Of a DNA stretch of 9,201 bases, positions 6,734 to 9,201 are shown one piece after another (within the stretch, counting starts at the first letter, position 1; each line of letters starts with the position of its first letter). This stretch comes from JBFMHD01 sp040752395 [NCBI: Candidatus Hydrogenedentota bacterium]. Its GTDB lineage: Bacteria; JBFMHD01. Below the pieces are notes generated by a model. It did not search any database and was not told where the DNA came from. It was given only the letters and a program-made list of their open reading frames with translations. Both the position numbers and the translations under genes were made by a program. The stretch is from NCBI GenBank assembly GCA_040752395.1, contig JBFMHD010000111.1, positions 1 through 9,201 on the forward strand, read 5' to 3'.

Positions 6734-7351
6734 CTATGACCCGATTGTTTTAGCCAGTTCTCTGCAAAGAACTTCTGATAGAAATTTGATATTCTCTCTA
6801 ATTTTCCAGCGTTCCTGTGGTGGGACAAGGAGCTGTACCGAATAGTCATCACCTCTGAAACTATCACTGCCTGCCCATAAAGTTTGGCCGGTTTCCACCA
6901 TAACAAGTCTTGCAGAAAGCCCTATTTCAGGTGGTGATTTGTCTATCCATACAGGTCTGTATTTATAAACGGTTCCGATAAGTACAGCATCTGCCTGGAG
7001 CATTTTTCCAAGTCGCATCGCTGTATTTCCTTCTATCTCTTCATAATCAGATATTTGTAATTCTTTTATTAGATCGTCAATCCTTGTTCTTTCTAAGACT
7101 GTGATATTTTCGTTTTTCAAGAGTTGAATCGTGAATTCCTCACAAATTTTCACACCTACGCCACCAACACCTGTGGCATTCCTGAAAGGAAGAACTGCTA
7201 CTTTTAGTTTGGCATTTCTATTAAATATTTCAGGTGAGGTTCCATAATTAGTTATTAAATGCGGCTGTGAGGAACATGCAACTATTAAAAAAATGACCGC
7301 ACAGAATACTAATCCTGAGCCGATTATCCATTGAAAAATGTGTTTTCGCAT
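6734..7351 (-). CDS. CsgG/LpoB-like lipoprotein, paralogue C
   Basis: This is a 205-aa lipoprotein precursor: basic start MRKH, hydrophobic stretch, lipobox LIVAC with Cys26, then Ser at +2, consistent with outer-membrane sorting. The mature part has the CsgG/FlgO/LpoB/GNA1162-type signature: KVAVLPFRN at 50-58, then a helix, VLERTRIDDL, DAVLIGTVYKY, ARLVMVETGQTLWA and a C-terminal helix with a conserved VLC (Cys196). Between GTVYKY and ARLV only about 15 residues lie, much shorter than the first membrane hairpin of curli pore CsgG, so a pore is doubtful. I prefer the ATG at 7351 because GAGGT (7365-7361) is 9 bases upstream. A TTG at 7357 would add two residues but be too close to that site. 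It is closest to paralogue B (shared ERTRID, FRGDD, VQLLV, QERWK). Role unknown; envelope assembly or secretion support is inferred. Confidence 0.85.
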   Translation of the reverse strand: MRKHIFQWIIGSGLVFCAVIFLIVACSSQPHLITNYGTSPEIFNRNAKLKVAVLPFRNATGVGGVGVKICEEFTIQLLKNENITVLERTRIDDLIKELQISDYEEIEGNTAMRLGKMLQADAVLIGTVYKYRPVWIDKSPPEIGLSARLVMVETGQTLWAGSDSFRGDDYSVQLLVPPQERWKIRENIKFLSEVLCRELAKTIGS

Positions 7352-7360
7352 AGTCAAAAG

Positions 7361-7365
7361 ACCTC
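7361..7365 (-). promoter_or_regulatory. Ribosome binding site deciding the start of paralogue C
   Basis: GAGGT on the minus strand overlaps the end of the 15-base gap after the preceding stop. It is 9 bases before the ATG at 7351 but only 3 bases before the in-frame TTG at 7357, which favours the ATG. Confidence 0.6.
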
Positions 7366-7366
7366 A

Positions 7367-7690
7367 TTAATAATATTTCTTTTTCTCTTTACGGAGTTGT
7401 AAATCGCATGCTGAGACCTGATCGACATAAACATTTATATCAACACTTGATTCTTTGTATCCTTCTTTTTTGCAGGAAACAGTATATTTACCAATAGGGA
7501 TGTTTCTAATAACATACTGACCATCAGGGTTGGTACTAACAGAGTGCGATGGTGGGTCTGTATAAAGGATTGCGCCTTCAAGCGGTTTTAATTCATCGTC
7601 GATTATAATGCCTGATATAATACCAGTCCCACACCCTGAGATAAAAAAACATGCCAGAATTAAAAAAAAGTAAAAAATCAGTCTTTTCAT
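7367..7690 (-). CDS. Small lipoprotein with a carboxypeptidase-regulatory-like beta-sandwich domain
   Basis: This is a 107-aa precursor with start MKR, a phenylalanine-rich hydrophobic stretch and the lipobox FISGC at 16-20 (Cys20 lipidated, Gly at +2). The rest is one beta-sandwich of the carboxypeptidase regulatory-like type: SGIIIDDELKPLEGAILYT, then the typical STNPDGQYVIRNIPIGKYT and KKEGYKES. These domains bind proteins or sugars and have no catalytic residues. Two more Cys in the mature part could form a disulphide. The ATG overlaps the TGA of paralogue B as ATGA and has no good ribosome site, a clear sign of translational coupling and so of linked amounts. It sits between paralogues B and C and is likely part of the same envelope complex. 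Domain assignment is confident; the role is not. Confidence 0.8.
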   Translation of the reverse strand: MKRLIFYFFLILACFFISGCGTGIISGIIIDDELKPLEGAILYTDPPSHSVSTNPDGQYVIRNIPIGKYTVSCKKEGYKESSVDINVYVDQVSACDLQLRKEKKKYY

Positions 7691-8301
7691 AAAGCCATAG
7701 AGCTTGCCATAGATTTACACAAAAGTGTTGTTAAGAAATCTATATCAGTAACAACTTTCCATCTTTCCTGTCGTTTTACAAGGAGCTGGACGCTTGCGTC
7801 ATCACCGCGAAAATGTTCGCTTGCTGCCCATAATATAGCACCTGTTTCAATATCAATAAGTCTAACATTTGCTCCCACTTCAGGTGGTGTCTCACCTTCC
7901 CACATATCCCTGTATTCTGTTACTGTTCCTATTAGGACCGCGTCAACACCAGCTATTTTACCGATTTTAATCGCGGTTTCCTGGTCAACAATATTTAATT
8001 GTGAGAATTTTTGTTCATTTAATATCTGGTCAATGCGTGTTCTCTCAATAACTTCATACCTGCCAATTTTTAAGAGCTGAACTACAAAGCTTTCTGATAC
8101 CCTTATACCTGCGCCACCTATACCACTTGCATTTCTGAAAGGTATAACCGCTATTTTAATTTTGGGTTTGGTTATCATTGAATGGTCAGCCCCAAAATTG
8201 TCAAATTCATAAGGCTGCATTGCTTCATTAACAGAAGTAGCGCACCCGATAAATAATAATGAAAAAATTATTAAGAGTATCAATAATAATGAAAGTCGCA
8301 T
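7687..8301 (-). CDS. CsgG/LpoB-like lipoprotein, paralogue B
   Basis: This is a 204-aa lipoprotein precursor with a leucine-rich leader and the lipobox LFIGC (Cys20, Ala at +2). DNFG at 34-37 corresponds to TNFG/TNYG in the other two paralogues. KIAVIPFRN at 49-57 is the family's first strand, followed by VIERTRIDQILNEQ, DAVLIGTVTEY, VRLIDIETGAILWA and the C-terminal LLCKS (Cys195). Glycine pairs after PFRN (ASGIGGAG) match paralogue C. The loop before VRLIDIETG is short (GETPPEVG), as in C. Start support: GGAGA at 8313-8309 lies about 7-8 bases before the ATG, in the 15-base gap after gene A. Duplication then divergence from A and C is evident. The biochemical role is not known; families with this fold (LpoB, GNA1162, FlgO, CsgG) act at the outer membrane with large envelope machines. 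Confidence 0.87.
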   Translation of the reverse strand: MRLSLLLILLIIFSLLFIGCATSVNEAMQPYEFDNFGADHSMITKPKIKIAVIPFRNASGIGGAGIRVSESFVVQLLKIGRYEVIERTRIDQILNEQKFSQLNIVDQETAIKIGKIAGVDAVLIGTVTEYRDMWEGETPPEVGANVRLIDIETGAILWAASEHFRGDDASVQLLVKRQERWKVVTDIDFLTTLLCKSMASSMAL

Positions 8302-8316
8302 AATTTTATCTCCATT

Positions 8317-8913
8317 TTAGTAATTTAATGTTTGAGCTATGCTCTCGCATAAAAGTCTTGTAAGATAATCTATATCAGTAGTGACCTTCCATGCGTCCTG
8401 CGAAGGTACTAAAGCCTGTATTTCAGCATCCTGACCATAAAATATCTCTTCACACGCCCATAGATTGTTACCTGTTTCAACATCAACCAATCTTACTGCA
8501 AGTCCGCAAACAGGGTTTCGTAACGAGGGGTCATATTTAATGACAGAGCCTACAAATAGACCCTCTACACCGAGTATTTTACCAAAGGATTGATAATCTT
8601 TATCATCTTTTAATTTCTGTTCGTTTACTATTTTTTCTATCTGGTTTCTCTCAACGACATCAAATCTTCCTGTTTTTAAAACCTGTATGGAGAACTCATC
8701 CGAGATATGTGTTCCTATGTTTCCGCTGCGAGCATAATTCCTGAAAGGCAGCACAGCCACACGCATTTTTGTAATGCCTTTCATTGCAAATGATTCAGCT
8801 ATCCCAAAATTAGTTGAGGTATGAGGACGCGTCTCAATAAGTGAACGCGTACAACCTGAAATAAAAATCAGCCCTGCTAATATAATAGAAATTTTGAAAA
8901 GTTGTTTTAACAT
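8317..8913 (-). CDS. CsgG/LpoB-like lipoprotein, paralogue A (first gene of the operon)
   Basis: This is a 198-aa lipoprotein precursor with the lipobox FISGC (Cys21, Thr at +2). TNFG at 34-37 and RVAVLPFRN at 51-59 open the mature domain, followed by SDEFSIQVLKTGRFDVVERNQIEKIVNEQ, GLFVGSVIKY, VRLVDVETGNNLWA and the C-terminal LLCES (Cys189). It is the most diverged of the three: Asn replaces the TR of ERTRID, FYGQD replaces FRGDD, the segment after NEQ is about five residues shorter, and an extra Cys is present in NPVCG where B and C have PPE(V/I)G. The start at 8913 has only a weak site (GAAACGAG). The 127-base region upstream is AT-rich, with a TATAGT but no matching -35 box, so I cannot place the operon promoter. 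Family membership is confident; function is not. Confidence 0.85.
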   Translation of the reverse strand: MLKQLFKISIILAGLIFISGCTRSLIETRPHTSTNFGIAESFAMKGITKMRVAVLPFRNYARSGNIGTHISDEFSIQVLKTGRFDVVERNQIEKIVNEQKLKDDKDYQSFGKILGVEGLFVGSVIKYDPSLRNPVCGLAVRLVDVETGNNLWACEEIFYGQDAEIQALVPSQDAWKVTTDIDYLTRLLCESIAQTLNY

Positions 8914-9040
8914 CTCGTTTCACGAAATATTGAACTATATTAATCTCAATTATTATTTTCGGCTGAACTTATTAAATACTTTACATAATTCTTAAAGATT
9001 GAAAGATTATTTCTGCATTCTGAAATTTTTAAAGGATGTT

Positions 9041-9081
9041 GGCTTCAGGCTACGGGCTACAGCCGGCTGGAGCCGGAAGCC
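9041..9081. repeat. GC-rich imperfect inverted repeat, possible small mobile repeat or terminator
   Basis: GGCTTCAGGCT (9041-9051) and AGCCGGAAGCC (9071-9081) pair over 10 of 11 positions. The 19-base loop itself contains the palindrome AGCCGGCT (9061-9068). GGCT occurs four times at short spacing. The element is strongly GC-rich inside an AT-rich spacer and begins exactly at the last base of the upstream gene's stop codon. On the minus strand only TCCTTTAAAAATTTC follows, not a proper U-tract, so a classical terminator is uncertain. A REP/MITE-like dispersed element is the alternative. Confidence 0.6.
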
Positions 9082-9201
9082 TATTTATCTATTTGTTTTT
9101 CGTCCGAACCATTTCTGAAAAGATCATCACCGATTTTTTCAATAAATCTTTTTGGATAAAATATTAAAGATTTTATAACCATCTCAGGGAAACCTGCTTT
9201 G
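9081..9201 (-). CDS. C-terminal end of an unidentified protein, 5' part outside window
   Basis: An open frame enters at the window edge and stops with TAG at 9083-9081, giving 39 residues that end FRNGSDEKQIDK. The segment has a moderately hydrophobic stretch (EMVIKSLIFYPKRFI) followed by a charged tail, like the end of many cytoplasmic enzymes or membrane-associated proteins. It is too short to name a family. It lies 167 bases upstream of lipoprotein A on the same strand, with the GC-rich inverted repeat in between, so it is more likely to belong to a separate transcript. Confidence 0.55.
   Translation of the reverse strand, partial: KAGFPEMVIKSLIFYPKRFIEKIGDDLFRNGSDEKQIDK

Noticed and set aside
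6703-6906. Minus-strand open frame, 67 codons
   Set aside because: It is out of frame inside paralogue C, which shows strong family motifs in its own frame.
8914-9040. Promoter of the lipoprotein operon
   Set aside because: A TATAGT and a TTGAGA are present on the minus strand but not at workable spacing, so no promoter can be placed.
1-9201. CRISPR array, tRNA/rRNA genes, transposase or integrase
   Set aside because: No regularly spaced repeats, no cloverleaf-like sequence and no mobile-element protein motifs were seen on either strand.

Overview
All convincing genes lie on the minus strand, so the window is read from right to left. Every lipoprotein-type leader (four in a row) has a lipobox with no Asp after the Cys. 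This suggests a Gram-negative-type bacterium with an outer membrane. The coding style is AT-rich at the right (about 32-38% GC in lines I counted by hand) and clearly higher at the left (about 43-58%). The mosaic secreted protein with lamin-tail, FN3-like and Ig-like domains, and the short pyrimidine/purine repeats, are of a kind often met in uncultivated bacterial lineages. I cannot name a phylum from this sequence.

Layout, right to left. (1) 9081-9201: the last 39 codons of a gene that enters from beyond the window. A GC-rich imperfect inverted repeat (9041-9081) starts right at its stop codon. (2) 8913-6117: a tight run of six genes that looks like one operon: CsgG/LpoB-like lipoprotein A, paralogue B, a small carboxypeptidase-regulatory-like lipoprotein (ATGA overlap with B), paralogue C, a 101-aa protein with two predicted membrane helices, and a 100-aa cytoplasmic-looking protein. 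Gaps are 15, -4, 15, 3 and 5 bases. (3) 5917-4616: a 433-aa FAD-dependent oxidoreductase of the UDP-galactopyranose mutase/protoporphyrinogen-oxidase fold, with its own plausible sigma70-type promoter. (4) 4615-4280: a very AT-rich spacer that becomes GC-richer just before the next start codon and could fold over that start. (5) 4279-1: the first 1426 codons of a very large secreted or surface protein. It has a signal peptide, a sugar-binding-like N-terminal domain, a Big_1-like Ig domain, a long 'IDG..DW' (DOMON/CBM9-like) region, two FN3-like domains, a lamin-tail domain, more Ig-like sequence and the start of a second lamin-tail domain. Its C-terminus is outside the window.

Working together (inference): the lipoprotein operon looks like a cell-envelope module in which three diverged paralogues could form a hetero-oligomeric periplasmic or outer-membrane assembly with a small beta-sandwich lipoprotein and an inner-membrane partner. 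The flavoprotein could modify a nucleotide sugar or isoprenoid used for envelope polysaccharide. The giant protein would be a cargo or surface element. Nothing in the window proves a link between these three units. The least explained elements are the triple-paralogue operon with its two orphan small genes, and the repeat-encoded signal peptide of the giant protein.
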